A program made the translations under genes and the position numbers. Of a stretch of 64,000 nt of DNA, positions 28,790 to 37,808 are shown one piece after another. The notes below the pieces were generated by a model, which saw only the letters and a list, made by a program, of their open reading frames with translations, was not told where the DNA came from and ran no database searches. The stretch covers positions 124,001 through 188,000 of the forward strand of contig NZ_JBEFNF010000006.1 of assembly GCF_040196175.1 (NCBI RefSeq), given 5' to 3'. The stretch's first letter is position 1. Each line of letters starts with the position of its first letter. The DNA is from Halospina sp040196175. Its GTDB lineage: Bacteria; Pseudomonadota; Gammaproteobacteria; Pseudomonadales; Oleiphilaceae.

Positions 28790-28857
28790 TAAGATCTTTT
28801 GACCCTCTCAGGGGTTGAGCAGACACTTGAACAGTTGAACCACAAGTGGTCGTTACC

Positions 28858-29460
28858 ATGGATAAGGTCTTGAATCTGATGCCACCCACAGGCCACAAAT
28901 GGAATCTCTCCAGTTCCCTGCCCCTGGCCACGCTGGTTCTGGCACTGGCGGCGGGCAGTTGGGGCGTTTTCTGGGCGCTGATCACGCTGGTCGCTCAGGG
29001 CTTCGAACTGACCAGCACGCAGTTCAGTGCCATCCTGCTGGCGCCGGCCATCGTGAGCGTTCCGCTCCTGTGGCCGTGCTACCGATGGGCCCTGGGTGCC
29101 AGCAATCCCGGCAATCTACTGTTAATCGCCTTTATCGCCCTGATACCGTCGCTCGCGGGGCTGGCGCTGGCCAGCCACTTCAGCCACCTGCTGCTGGTAG
29201 GCATGGGGCTCGGCATTGTCCCAGGCTGCTTTGTTATCGGGATCGTTTACCTGCGCAAGCTCACCCACATTCCCTGCGTCATTCTGACCGTTACCCTCCT
29301 GATGCTGAGCATTCTCGGGCTCATCTTCGCCTATGCCTCCACGCCCCTCATCACCGAGGCTTTCGGCTGGCGTTTCACGCCCCTGATGAGCATCGCGCTG
29401 ATTGTGATCGCCGCCAGCTTTCTCGCTGCTCTCGGCGAAGCCCCTGAACCTCAGGTGTGA
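28858..29460 (+). CDS. Half-size NarK-like MFS membrane protein
   Basis: The 200-residue product has about six hydrophobic helices (LATLVLALAAGSWGVFWALITLVAQ; FSAILLAPAIVSVPLLWPCY; NLLLIAFIALIPSLAGLALA; LLLVGMGLGIVPGCFVIGIVYL; VILTVTLLMLSILGLIFAYA; FTPLMSIALIVIAASFLAAL). It resembles the N-terminal half of NarK nitrate/nitrite carriers, whose usual length is 400 or more. The nitrate-signature motifs are not visible, and the frame ends cleanly at TGA before narG. It could be a reduced paralogue or a remnant. The start is uncertain: ATG at 28858 or 28879, both with weak ribosome sites. Confidence 0.6.
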   Translation: MDKVLNLMPPTGHKWNLSSSLPLATLVLALAAGSWGVFWALITLVAQGFELTSTQFSAILLAPAIVSVPLLWPCYRWALGASNPGNLLLIAFIALIPSLAGLALASHFSHLLLVGMGLGIVPGCFVIGIVYLRKLTHIPCVILTVTLLMLSILGLIFAYASTPLITEAFGWRFTPLMSIALIVIAASFLAALGEAPEPQV

Positions 29461-29477
29461 TGCCCGCCTATCCCTTG

Positions 29478-29484
29478 ATGGGTA
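29478..29484 (-). promoter_or_regulatory. Possible NarL heptamer upstream of narG
   Basis: ATGGGTA on the plus strand is TACCCAT on the minus strand, which fits TACYYMT. It overlaps a half FNR-like TTGAT (29475-29479). It lies about 130 bases before the narG ATG. Evidence is limited to the short match and the context. Confidence 0.25.
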
Positions 29485-29560
29485 GACCCCGGTTATCTCG
29501 TGGTATCCATGCAGACCCAATGCTTCTTTTTGCCCAGAATAGGATCCATAAGCCTGGACA

Positions 29561-29574
29561 TTGAGAAAGCTCAA
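29561..29574. promoter_or_regulatory. Perfect palindrome upstream of narG
   Basis: TTGAGAAAGCTCAA is a perfect inverted repeat (TTGAG-N4-CTCAA), the geometry of FNR/Anr sites (TTGAT-N4-ATCAA) but with changed inner bases. It ends 41 bases before the narG ATG. That is too close for class II activation of a transcript that includes the narG ribosome site. Confidence 0.35.
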
Positions 29575-29615
29575 CATTCAGGTAGCGCGAACAGGGCAAC
29601 CCTGAGGAGATCAAA

Positions 29616-32600
29616 ATGAGTAACTTTCTGGACCGACTGACGTTCTTCAAGCGCCAGAGGGAACCCTTCGCCGATGGCCACGGGGTTACCGTGGACGAGG
29701 ATCGGCGCTGGGAGGACGGCTACCGCTCACGCTGGCAGCACGACAAGGTGGTGCGTTCCACCCACGGCGTGAACTGCACCGGCTCGTGCTCCTGGAAGAT
29801 CTACGTCAAGAACGGGCTGGTCACCTGGGAGACCCAACAGACCGACTACCCGCGCACGCGCCCGGGGCTGCCCAACCATGAGCCGCGTGGCTGCTCCCGC
29901 GGTGCCAGCTTTTCCTGGTACATCTATAGCGCCAACCGCCTGAAATACCCCATGGTTCGCCGCCACCTGGTGGAACTCTGGCGCCAGGCCAAGCAGCAGC
30001 ATAACGACCCGGTCGAAGCCTGGGCCTCCATCGTCCAGGACCCACACAAAGCCCACGCCTATAAGTCCCGGCGTGGCCTGGGCGGCTTTGTGCGCGCCGA
30101 CTGGACCGAAGTACAGGAAATCATCGCCGCCGCCAACGTCTACACCGCGCGCGACTACGGTCCGGACCGGATCATCGGTTTCTCCCCGATTCCCGCCATG
30201 TCCATGGTCTCCTACGCCGCCGGCACCCGTTATCTGTCGCTGATCGGCGGCGTCTGCATGAGCTTTTACGACTGGTACTGCGACCTGCCGCCGGCTTCAC
30301 CCCAGACCTGGGGCGAACAGACGGATGTGCCGGAGTCCGCGGACTGGTTCAACTCCACCTTCCTGATGATGTGGGGCTCCAACGTGCCGCAGACGCGCAC
30401 GCCGGACGCCCACTTCATGACCGAAGCCCGCTACCGGGGCACCAAAACGGTCACGGTGACGCCGGACTATTCCGAGGCGTCCAAGTTCGGCGACGTCTGG
30501 CTCAACCCCAAACAGGGCACCGATTCCGCCCTGGCCATGGCGCTGGGCCATGTCATCCTCAAGGAATGGCACGTTGAGGGTAAGAGCGATTACTTCGACG
30601 ACTACGTGCGCCGTTACACCGACCTGCCCTACCTGGTGCTTCTGGACGAAGAGAACGGCAATACCGTCCCCGGGCGTTTCCTGCGTGCCTCAGATCTGGC
30701 GGACGATCTCGGCGAAGACGACAACGCCGACTGGAAAACCATTTCCTGGGACGAAAACAGCAGCACTCTGGTCGCGCCTACCGGCTCCATCGGTTTCCGC
30801 TGGACTGAAAACAAGGGCAAGTGGAACCTGGAGCAGAAGACCAGTGACGGCAAGGACATCCACCTGCGCCTGAGCCACATTGACAGCGCGGATGACGTCA
30901 CCAGCGTGGCCTTCCCCTACTTTGGGGGCGGCGGCAACCCGCACTTCTCCCATACCAGCCACGATCCGGTACAGCAGCGCCGCGTGCCGATCCGCACCAT
31001 TACCCTGGCTGATGGCAGCAGTGCGCGTGTCGCCAGCGTGTTCGATCTGATGGTGGCCAACTACGGCATCGACCGGGGTCTGGGCGGCGACCACGTGGCC
31101 AGCTCTTACGATGACGATGTGCCCTACACCCCGGCCTGGCAGGAAGCAATTACCGGTGTACCGCGCGAGAAGGTCATCACCATCGCGCGCGAGTTCGCCG
31201 ACAACGCCCACAAGACCCAGGGCAAGTCCATGATCATCATCGGTGCCGCGATGAACCACTGGTACCACATGGACATGAACTATCGCGGCGTCATCAAGAT
31301 GCTCATGCTGTGCGGCTGTGTCGGCGTCTCCGGCGGTGGCTGGGCGCACTACGTGGGCCAGGAGAAGCTGCGCCCGCAGACCGGCTGGGCCCCCGTCGCC
31401 TTTGCAATGGACTGGCACCGGCCACCGCGCCACATGAACTCCACCTCCTTCTTCTACAGCCACACCAGCCAGTGGCGGCACGAGACCGTGGATATGGAGG
31501 AGATCCTGTCACCGCTGGTCAATGCGGATGACTGGAACGGCTCCATGATTGACTACAACGTGCGCGCCGAGCGCATGGGCTGGCTGCCGTCCGCGCCGCA
31601 GCTGTCGCGCAACCCGCTGCAGGTGGCGCGCGAGGCCAAGCAGGCCGGCATGGAGATCAAGGACTATATCGTGCAGTCGCTGCGCGACGGCAGCCTGCAG
31701 TTCGCCAGCGAAGATCCGGACAATCCGGCCAACTTCCCGCGCAATATGTTCGTCTGGCGCTCCAACCTGCTGGGCTCCTCGGGCAAGGGTCACGAGTACT
31801 TCCTCAAGTACCTGCTCGGCACCGAGACCGGCCTGCAGGGCAAGGATCTGGACAGCATTCCCAATGCGGAGAAGCCCGAAGAAGTCCAGTGGCGCGAGGC
31901 GGCTACCGGCAAGCTGGACCTGCTGACGACCCTGGACTTCCGCGTGTCCACCACCTGCATGTATTCGGACATCGTGCTGCCAACGGCCACCTGGTACGAA
32001 AAGCACGACATGAACACCTCCGACATGCATCCGTTCATCCACCCGCTGACGGCGGCCGTGGATCCGGCTTGGGAGTCACGCTCGGACTGGGACATCTACC
32101 GCGGCATTGCCAAGAAGTTCTCGGAGCTGTGCCAGGGCCATCTGGGTGAGGAAACCGATGTGACCACCCTGCCGCACATCCACGACACCCCGGCGGAGAT
32201 GGCCCAGCCCAAGGATGTGAAGGACTGGAAGAAAGGTGAGTGCGAACCCATCCCGGGTAAGACCATGCCCAACATGGTGGCGGTGGAGCGCAACTACCCC
32301 GAGACCTACAACCGCTTTTCCGCGCTTGGCCCGCTTATGGACAACGCAGGTAACGGCGGCAAAGGCATCACCTGGAAAACTCAGGATGAAGTCGAGTTTC
32401 TGGGCGATCTCAACGGTCGCGTGACCGAAAACGTCAGCACCAAGGGTCGCCCCAAGATCCGGACGGCAGTCAACGCCTGCGAGACCATTCTGAGTCTGGC
32501 GCCGGAAACCAACGGCCACGTGGCGGTGCGCGCCTGGGATGCGATGAGCGAACAGACCGGCCGCGAGCACGCGCACCTGGCACGCGCCCATGAAGGCGAG

Positions 32601-33365
32601 ACCATCCGCTTCAACGATATCGTGGCCCAGCCGCGCAAGATCATTTCCTCGCCCACCTGGTCCGGCATCGAGTCCGACAAGGTGAGCTACAACGCGGGCT
32701 GGACCAACATCAACGAGCTGATCCCGTGGCGAACCCTGACCGGGCGCCAGCAGTTCTACCAGGATCACCTCTGGATGCGCGCCTTCGGCGAGACTCTGTG
32801 CGTGTACAAGCCGCCGATCGATATGAAAACGATCGACCCAATCATGAACCAGAAGGGCAACGGCAACACCGAGATCGTTCTCAACTTCATCACGCCGCAC
32901 CAGAAGTGGGGCATCCACAGCACCTACACGGACAATCTGTTGATGCTCACGCTTTCGCGCGGCGGCCCGATCGTATGGATGAGCGAGAAAGACGCGGCCA
33001 AGGCCGGGCTTGAAGACAACGACTGGATCGAAGCCTTCAACATCAACGGTGCGATTACGGCGCGGGCAGTGGTCAGCCAGCGGGTGCCCGAGGGCATGTC
33101 GATGATGTACCACGCCCAGGAGAAGATCGTGAACACGCCCGGATCCGAGATCACCGGCAACCGCGGCGGCATTCACAACTCCGTCACCCGGGCCGTTCTC
33201 AAGCCGACGCATATGATCGGCGGCTACGCGCAGCAGAGCTACTTCTTCAATTATCACGGAACCGTGGGTTCCAACCGCGACGAATTCATCGTCGTCCGCA
33301 AGATGAGCAACATCGACTGGATGGACGAGGAATCGGGCGATGCCATGCGAACAGAGGGGGCATGA
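29616..33365 (+). CDS. narG: Respiratory nitrate reductase alpha subunit
   Basis: Molybdo-bis-MGD catalytic subunit that reduces nitrate at the cytoplasmic face. The 1249 residues align almost throughout with E. coli NarG (1247). The N-terminal FS0 cluster motif has His and Cys ligands: STHGVNCTGSCSWKIYVKNG and later PRGCSRGASFSWY. The Mo-ligand Asp is in SFYDWYCDLPPASPQTWGEQ. The segments CGCVGVSGGGWAHYVGQEKL and IWRSN-type FVWRSNLLGSSGKGHEYF are intact. GAGGAG precedes the ATG. narH begins one base after its stop. Confidence 0.98.
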   Translation: MSNFLDRLTFFKRQREPFADGHGVTVDEDRRWEDGYRSRWQHDKVVRSTHGVNCTGSCSWKIYVKNGLVTWETQQTDYPRTRPGLPNHEPRGCSRGASFSWYIYSANRLKYPMVRRHLVELWRQAKQQHNDPVEAWASIVQDPHKAHAYKSRRGLGGFVRADWTEVQEIIAAANVYTARDYGPDRIIGFSPIPAMSMVSYAAGTRYLSLIGGVCMSFYDWYCDLPPASPQTWGEQTDVPESADWFNSTFLMMWGSNVPQTRTPDAHFMTEARYRGTKTVTVTPDYSEASKFGDVWLNPKQGTDSALAMALGHVILKEWHVEGKSDYFDDYVRRYTDLPYLVLLDEENGNTVPGRFLRASDLADDLGEDDNADWKTISWDENSSTLVAPTGSIGFRWTENKGKWNLEQKTSDGKDIHLRLSHIDSADDVTSVAFPYFGGGGNPHFSHTSHDPVQQRRVPIRTITLADGSSARVASVFDLMVANYGIDRGLGGDHVASSYDDDVPYTPAWQEAITGVPREKVITIAREFADNAHKTQGKSMIIIGAAMNHWYHMDMNYRGVIKMLMLCGCVGVSGGGWAHYVGQEKLRPQTGWAPVAFAMDWHRPPRHMNSTSFFYSHTSQWRHETVDMEEILSPLVNADDWNGSMIDYNVRAERMGWLPSAPQLSRNPLQVAREAKQAGMEIKDYIVQSLRDGSLQFASEDPDNPANFPRNMFVWRSNLLGSSGKGHEYFLKYLLGTETGLQGKDLDSIPNAEKPEEVQWREAATGKLDLLTTLDFRVSTTCMYSDIVLPTATWYEKHDMNTSDMHPFIHPLTAAVDPAWESRSDWDIYRGIAKKFSELCQGHLGEETDVTTLPHIHDTPAEMAQPKDVKDWKKGECEPIPGKTMPNMVAVERNYPETYNRFSALGPLMDNAGNGGKGITWKTQDEVEFLGDLNGRVTENVSTKGRPKIRTAVNACETILSLAPETNGHVAVRAWDAMSEQTGREHAHLARAHEGETIRFNDIVAQPRKIISSPTWSGIESDKVSYNAGWTNINELIPWRTLTGRQQFYQDHLWMRAFGETLCVYKPPIDMKTIDPIMNQKGNGNTEIVLNFITPHQKWGIHSTYTDNLLMLTLSRGGPIVWMSEKDAAKAGLEDNDWIEAFNINGAITARAVVSQRVPEGMSMMYHAQEKIVNTPGSEITGNRGGIHNSVTRAVLKPTHMIGGYAQQSYFFNYHGTVGSNRDEFIVVRKMSNIDWMDEESGDAMRTEGA

Positions 33366-33366
33366 C

Positions 33367-34920
33367 ATGAGGATACGCGCACAGATCGGCAAGGTGCTGA
33401 ACCTGGACAAGTGCATCGGGTGCCACACCTGCTCAGTAACCTGTAAGAACGTCTGGACCTCCCGCGAAGGCATGGAATACGCCTGGTTCAACAACGTCGA
33501 GACCAAGCCCGGCGTGGGCTACCCCAAGGAGTGGGAGAATCAGGAACGCTGGAAAGGCGGCTGGAAGCGCCTCGACGACGGCAGCATCCAGCCCCGCATC
33601 GGCGGGCGCTGGCGGGTACTGGCGAACATCTTCGCCAACCCGGACATGCCGGCGATTGATGACTACTACGAGCCCTTCGACTTTGACTACGCGCACCTGC
33701 AGAAGGCCGGCGACGCCAAGACCATGCCGACGGCACGGCCGCGCTCACTGCTGACCGGCAAGCGCATGGAGAAGATCGAATGGGGCCCGAACTGGGAAGA
33801 AATCCTGGGCGGTGAATTCAAGCACCGCTCGCAGGATTACAACTTCGAGGGCATCCAGAAGGAGATCTACGGCCAGTTCGAGAACACCTTCATGATGTAC
33901 CTGCCCCGGTTGTGCGAGCACTGCCTCAATCCCACCTGTGTGGCGTCCTGCCCCAGCGGCGCCATCTACAAGCGGGAAGAGGACGGCATCGTACTGATCG
34001 ACCAGGACAAGTGCCGGGGCTGGCGTATGTGCGTCTCTGGCTGCCCGTACAAGAAGATCTACTACAACTGGAAGTCCGGCAAGTCCGAGAAGTGCACCTT
34101 CTGCTACCCACGTATCGAAGTGGGCCAGCCAACCGTGTGCTCCGAGACCTGCGTGGGCCGGATCCGCTACCTGGGCGTGATGCTCTACGACGCCGACCGC
34201 ATTGAGGAGGCCGCGAGCACCCCCAACGAGCAGGACCTCTACGAAGCGCAGATGGATGTGTTCCTGGATCCGAACGATCCGGAAATCATCGACGAAGCGC
34301 GCCGTCAGGGCATCCCGGACGACTGGCTCGAGGCCGCCCAGCACTCCCCCGTCTACAAGATGGCCATGGAGTGGAAGGTCGCGTTCCCGCTGCACCCGGA
34401 ATACCGGACGCTGCCCATGGTGTGGTACGCGCCGCCGCTGTCGCCCATCCAGTCGGCCGCCGAGTCCGGCAAGATCGGCTATAACGGCGCCATCCCGGAT
34501 GTGGACCAGCTGCGCATCCCGGTGCGCTACCTGGCCAACCTGCTGACTGCCGGTGAGGAGCAACCCATCACCCACGCACTGGAGCGGATGCTGGCCATGC
34601 GGGCCTTCATGCGCGGGCGCAACGTGGACGGGGTCGAGAACATCGACGTACTGGAACGCGTCGGCCTGAGCGTGGAAATGGTCGAGGAGATGTTCCGTTA
34701 CATGGCCATTGCCGACTACGAAGACCGCTTCGTGATCCCGACCAACAAGCGTGAATACGCCGAATCCATCTACGACGGCCAGACCGAACGTGGTGGCTGC
34801 GGCTTCAGCTTCGGCAGTGGCTGTAACGCCGGTGGCGGCGACGACGCCGACGTGTTCGGCGGCAAGCCCAACAACAAACGCCAGTTCTTCGCCGTGCGCG
34901 TGGACAAGGTCGGGAACTGA
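33367..34920 (+). CDS. narH: Respiratory nitrate reductase beta subunit
   Basis: Electron-transfer subunit with four Fe-S clusters, 517 residues. Cluster motifs are CIGCHTCSVTCKNVW (about 16-30), CEHCLNPTCVASCP (about 184-197), CRGWRMCVSGCPYKK (about 217-231) and CTFCYPRIEVGQPTVCSETCVGR in pieces. The Trp in CRGW replaces a cysteine, as expected for the [3Fe-4S] cluster of NarH. The ATG at 33367 follows AGAGGGGG; the track-length frame begins inside narG. A Gly/Cys-rich stretch near the C-terminus (GGCGFSFGSGCNAGGG) is unusual compared with E. coli. Confidence 0.97.
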   Translation: MRIRAQIGKVLNLDKCIGCHTCSVTCKNVWTSREGMEYAWFNNVETKPGVGYPKEWENQERWKGGWKRLDDGSIQPRIGGRWRVLANIFANPDMPAIDDYYEPFDFDYAHLQKAGDAKTMPTARPRSLLTGKRMEKIEWGPNWEEILGGEFKHRSQDYNFEGIQKEIYGQFENTFMMYLPRLCEHCLNPTCVASCPSGAIYKREEDGIVLIDQDKCRGWRMCVSGCPYKKIYYNWKSGKSEKCTFCYPRIEVGQPTVCSETCVGRIRYLGVMLYDADRIEEAASTPNEQDLYEAQMDVFLDPNDPEIIDEARRQGIPDDWLEAAQHSPVYKMAMEWKVAFPLHPEYRTLPMVWYAPPLSPIQSAAESGKIGYNGAIPDVDQLRIPVRYLANLLTAGEEQPITHALERMLAMRAFMRGRNVDGVENIDVLERVGLSVEMVEEMFRYMAIADYEDRFVIPTNKREYAESIYDGQTERGGCGFSFGSGCNAGGGDDADVFGGKPNNKRQFFAVRVDKVGN

Positions 34921-34930
34921 GGAGATCGAA

Positions 34931-35662
34931 ATGCTGGCATTAAGAGCACTGGCGCACCTGATGGCCTACCCGAACGCAGCCATGCAGCAAGCGCTGCCGG
35001 AAATGGCCGAGGTTGTCCGCAACGAGCAGCGGCTGGCGGACGGCCCCAAACAGGCCGTTGTTGATCTGATCAACGAACTCGAAAACCAGCCCCTGGGTGA
35101 AATTCAGGAGGAGTACGTGAGCCTGTTCGACCGCGGCCGCCACCTCTCACTGCACCTGTTCGAGCATGTGCACGGCGAGTCCCGGGACCGCGGCCAGGCC
35201 ATGGTGGACCTGATGGAACACTATCGCCTCAACGGCTACGAGCTGGACGCCAAGGAGCTGCCGGATCACATTCCGCTGTTCCTGGAATACCTCTCCACCC
35301 AGGACGAAACCGAGATCACCGACATGCTCGGTGATGCCATGCCCGTCATGGTACTGCTTGGTGCACGTCTGCAGGAGAAGGAATCGTCCTACGCGGCGCT
35401 GTTCCACGCCCTGGAAGCCATCGGCGGCAGCTGTGAACAGGCGCGGGATATGCGTGAGCTGGCCTCCACCGAAGGCCCGGACGAAACCATTACGAAAATG
35501 GACGAGATCTGGGAGGAGGAGCAGATCACCTTCCTTGGCAACAATGACCCGGCCGGTGGTAGCTGCGGCAACACGAGCTCTGGCGCCGCCACCAGCCCAA
35601 CGGACGAGATCCCGGTGCGCTGGGTGGACAACCCCGGCGCCCAGGCCGCCGGCCAACGCTGA
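34931..35662 (+). CDS. narJ: Nitrate reductase assembly chaperone NarJ
   Basis: System-specific chaperone that guides cofactor insertion into NarGH before membrane docking. The 243-residue helical protein shows the family start LRALAHLMAYPNAAMQ, then EYVSLFDRGRHLSLHLFEHVHGESRDRGQAMVDLM in pieces and LPDHIPLFLEYLS. It is followed by a poorly conserved acidic C-terminal tail with NNDPAGGSCG. GGAG lies 7 bases before the ATG at 34931, 10 bases after narH. Confidence 0.95.
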   Translation: MLALRALAHLMAYPNAAMQQALPEMAEVVRNEQRLADGPKQAVVDLINELENQPLGEIQEEYVSLFDRGRHLSLHLFEHVHGESRDRGQAMVDLMEHYRLNGYELDAKELPDHIPLFLEYLSTQDETEITDMLGDAMPVMVLLGARLQEKESSYAALFHALEAIGGSCEQARDMRELASTEGPDETITKMDEIWEEEQITFLGNNDPAGGSCGNTSSGAATSPTDEIPVRWVDNPGAQAAGQR

Positions 35663-35679
35663 TTGAGGGGAGAGACACC

Positions 35680-36363
35680 ATGGAAACCTACATCAACCAA
35701 CTGATCTTCGGCGTCGGCCCCTATCTGGCCGGCACCATCTTCCTGCTCGGCAGCTTCCTGCGCTACGAGCGTGGCCAGTACACCTGGCGGGCCATGTCCA
35801 GCCAGACGTTGAATAACCCGCCGTGGTTCCGTTGGGCGAGTATTGCCTTCCACGTCGGCATACTGCTGCTGTTCTTTGGCCATCTCTTTGGCCTGCTGAC
35901 GCCAACACCGGTCTACAAAGCCGTCGGCCTGACGCCCGGCGCCAAGCAGCTGATCGCCATTGTTGCTGGCGGCATCTTCGGCCTGCTGTGCTTTACCGGA
36001 CTGAGCTACCTGGTCTACCGGCGGCTGTTCAATGCCCGGGTGCGCGCCAACAGCAGCCCTATGGACACGTTCATCATCTGCCTGATCTATCTGCAGCTGA
36101 TCACCGGCCTGGGGACGCTGTTTATCTCCACAAGCCATCTGGACGGCTCCGTCATGGTTCAGCTGGCCCACTGGGCCCAGAACATCGTCACCTTCCAGGC
36201 AGGGGCATGGCAGTACATCGTGGACGTGCACTGGATCTACAAGACTCACATCTTTCTCGGCCTGCTGATGTTTACCGCCTTCCCGTTCAGCCGGCTGGTG
36301 CACATCTGGAGCTGGCCGGTGGAATACGTGGCCCGGCGGTACCAGATCGTAAGGCCGCAGTGA
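35680..36363 (+). CDS. narI: Respiratory nitrate reductase gamma subunit (cytochrome b)
   Basis: Membrane diheme cytochrome b that takes electrons from quinol and anchors NarGH. The 227-residue protein has five membrane helices. Candidate heme ligands are His in ASIAFHVGILLLFFGHLFG (two) and in the helix 5 region (VDVHWIYKTHIFLGLLMF). The C-terminal FSRLVHIWSWPVEYVARRYQIVR is typical. GAGGGGAGAG precedes the ATG. It ends the narGHJI set; a long hairpin follows before the isomerase gene. Confidence 0.97.
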   Translation: METYINQLIFGVGPYLAGTIFLLGSFLRYERGQYTWRAMSSQTLNNPPWFRWASIAFHVGILLLFFGHLFGLLTPTPVYKAVGLTPGAKQLIAIVAGGIFGLLCFTGLSYLVYRRLFNARVRANSSPMDTFIICLIYLQLITGLGTLFISTSHLDGSVMVQLAHWAQNIVTFQAGAWQYIVDVHWIYKTHIFLGLLMFTAFPFSRLVHIWSWPVEYVARRYQIVRPQ

Positions 36364-36386
36364 CCGGACTCTTTCCAATGGGTCGA

Positions 36387-36451
36387 CAGGAGCCGGGGAT
36401 GCTTTCCGGGAACCGCCACAAGTACACCTGTGCAAGCATCCCCGGCTCCTG
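36387..36451 (+). repeat. 18-base perfect inverted repeat between narI and the PpiC gene
   Basis: The arm CAGGAGCCGGGGATGCTT (36387-36404) is exactly complementary to AAGCATCCCCGGCTCCTG (36434-36451), with a 29-base loop. No T tract follows. It lies in the 115-base narI-ppiC gap and could protect the narGHJI message from 3' exonucleases or reduce downstream expression. Confidence 0.8.
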
Positions 36452-36478
36452 CCGCCCCAACCGACCCCCGGAGGTAGC

Positions 36479-37291
36479 ATGCAAGCCATCCCTATTCAGC
36501 AAGTCGCCGGTGGCGAAATCCTGGTTAACGGTCGCACTATTACCGAAGATGCCATTGATCAGGAGGTCCAATATCATCCGGCATCATCCTTTCAGGAAGC
36601 CCGAAAAGAAGCGGCACGCGCTCTGTCTATCCGCACAATGCTGATCACAGAAGCGGAACGCCAGGGCATCACCGGTGAAAACCGTGAGACAGCAGAAACC
36701 CAGGAAGAAGCCCAGATCCGCCTTCTGCTCGACCAGGAACTGGACAACCCGGAGCCGGACGAAGCCGCCTGCCGCCAGTACTTCGAAAGCAACCGCGAGC
36801 GCTTCCGGTCACCCAGCCGGTACCATGTCTCCCACATCTTCCGCCCAGCACCGGCTGACGATGCCGAGGCCCGCGTGGCCGCCCGTGAGCGCTGCCGCCG
36901 CATCATCCGCATCTGCCAGGCGGACGCCAACCGGTTCACCCGGCTCGCGTTCAAGCACTCAAAATGCCCCTCCGCTGAGGCTGGCGGCGATATGGGCGTC
37001 GTGGGCCCCGGCGACACCGCCCACGACTTTGAGAAAGCACTGGATCGCCTCCCGGAGGGTGAGATATCAACCCACCCCCTGGAAACCCGCTACGGCTTCC
37101 ACGTGGTCTGGCTGCACGAGCGCCAGCGCGGTGAGCTGTTATCCTACGAAGCCGTTAAGGAAAAAATCGCCACCTATCTGAAGGAATCCGTCTGGCGCCG
37201 CTCCGTCAGCCAATACCTCCAGATCCTGGCCGGTCGCTCGCGCATTGAAGGGATTGATCTCAACGGAGCCGATAACCCATTGGTACAGTAG
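36479..37291 (+). CDS. PpiC-type (parvulin) peptidyl-prolyl isomerase, NifM-like
   Basis: The 270-residue protein has no signal peptide, so it is probably cytoplasmic. An N-terminal helical region (about 20-110) precedes a rotamase domain: RYHVSHIFRPAPADDAEARVAARE in pieces (about 117-140), AFKHSKCPSAEAGGDMGVVGPGD, and THPLETRYGFHVVWLHERQRGE. A parvulin gene at this place, after narI and before moaA, also occurs in Pseudomonas aeruginosa. A role in maturing nitrate reductase is inferred from context only. GGAGG precedes the ATG. Confidence 0.88.
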   Translation: MQAIPIQQVAGGEILVNGRTITEDAIDQEVQYHPASSFQEARKEAARALSIRTMLITEAERQGITGENRETAETQEEAQIRLLLDQELDNPEPDEAACRQYFESNRERFRSPSRYHVSHIFRPAPADDAEARVAARERCRRIIRICQADANRFTRLAFKHSKCPSAEAGGDMGVVGPGDTAHDFEKALDRLPEGEISTHPLETRYGFHVVWLHERQRGELLSYEAVKEKIATYLKESVWRRSVSQYLQILAGRSRIEGIDLNGADNPLVQ

Positions 37292-37351
37292 GGGCTATAC
37301 TGTTGAGGTCAAAAGAAGCTGGCGACAATCACCGAATACAGAGGCATTCAA

Positions 37352-37798
37352 ATGGCGGTAGAAACCTTCACCCCCGAACCAAGCATCACCACCTTCGACG
37401 ACCTGGCCAAAATGTCCGAGATGGACGGCCCCGGCACCAAGCTGCTGGTCGTGCTCATCAACGTACAGCGTCTCCAGGAAAAAACCGCCAGCGGCGAACA
37501 CGCTGCCATGGACGACCAGGGCTCCCTCATGCCCCTGATGGTGCGTGACTTCCCCTTGACACCCGAGACCCGCCTGAAAGACATTGTTGCAGAGGCGGAT
37601 CAGGTCAGCACCAATTGGGAATTTCTGATGACGGCCGTTCTCCCCGGGCGCAACGGCGAGCCCCTGCCCGAGGACGAAACCGAGCAACACCTCACGCGGA
37701 TGGCCCAGACCCTCACTACCGGGGAGAACCTTGATCAGTTCGCTATCTTTACACGTGAAGGCGAACCCGTACAGCTCCAGGCCATGAGCGAGCAGTAA
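37352..37798 (+). CDS. Unknown protein in the nar operon
   Basis: A 148-residue acidic protein that I do not recognise. It has no signal peptide, no membrane helix, no cysteine and no known motif. Visible segments include TTFDDLAKMSEMDGPGTKLLVVLINVQRLQEK in pieces and RDFPLTPETRLKDIVAEADQV. It starts 60 bases after the PpiC gene and ends 10 bases before moaA on the same strand, so it is likely co-transcribed with them. A supporting role in nitrate reductase or Moco assembly is only a guess from position. Confidence 0.75.
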   Translation: MAVETFTPEPSITTFDDLAKMSEMDGPGTKLLVVLINVQRLQEKTASGEHAAMDDQGSLMPLMVRDFPLTPETRLKDIVAEADQVSTNWEFLMTAVLPGRNGEPLPEDETEQHLTRMAQTLTTGENLDQFAIFTREGEPVQLQAMSEQ

Positions 37799-37808
37799 GG
37801 AGAATACG

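Noticed and set aside
29561..29574. Class II FNR/Anr activation site for narG
   Set aside because: The palindrome is only 41 bases before the ATG, so activation at -41.5 would place the start at the ribosome site; inner bases also differ from TTGAT/ATCAA.
32076..33506. 476-codon leftward frame
   Set aside because: Antisense shadow of narG and the start of narH, both almost identical in pattern to E. coli proteins.
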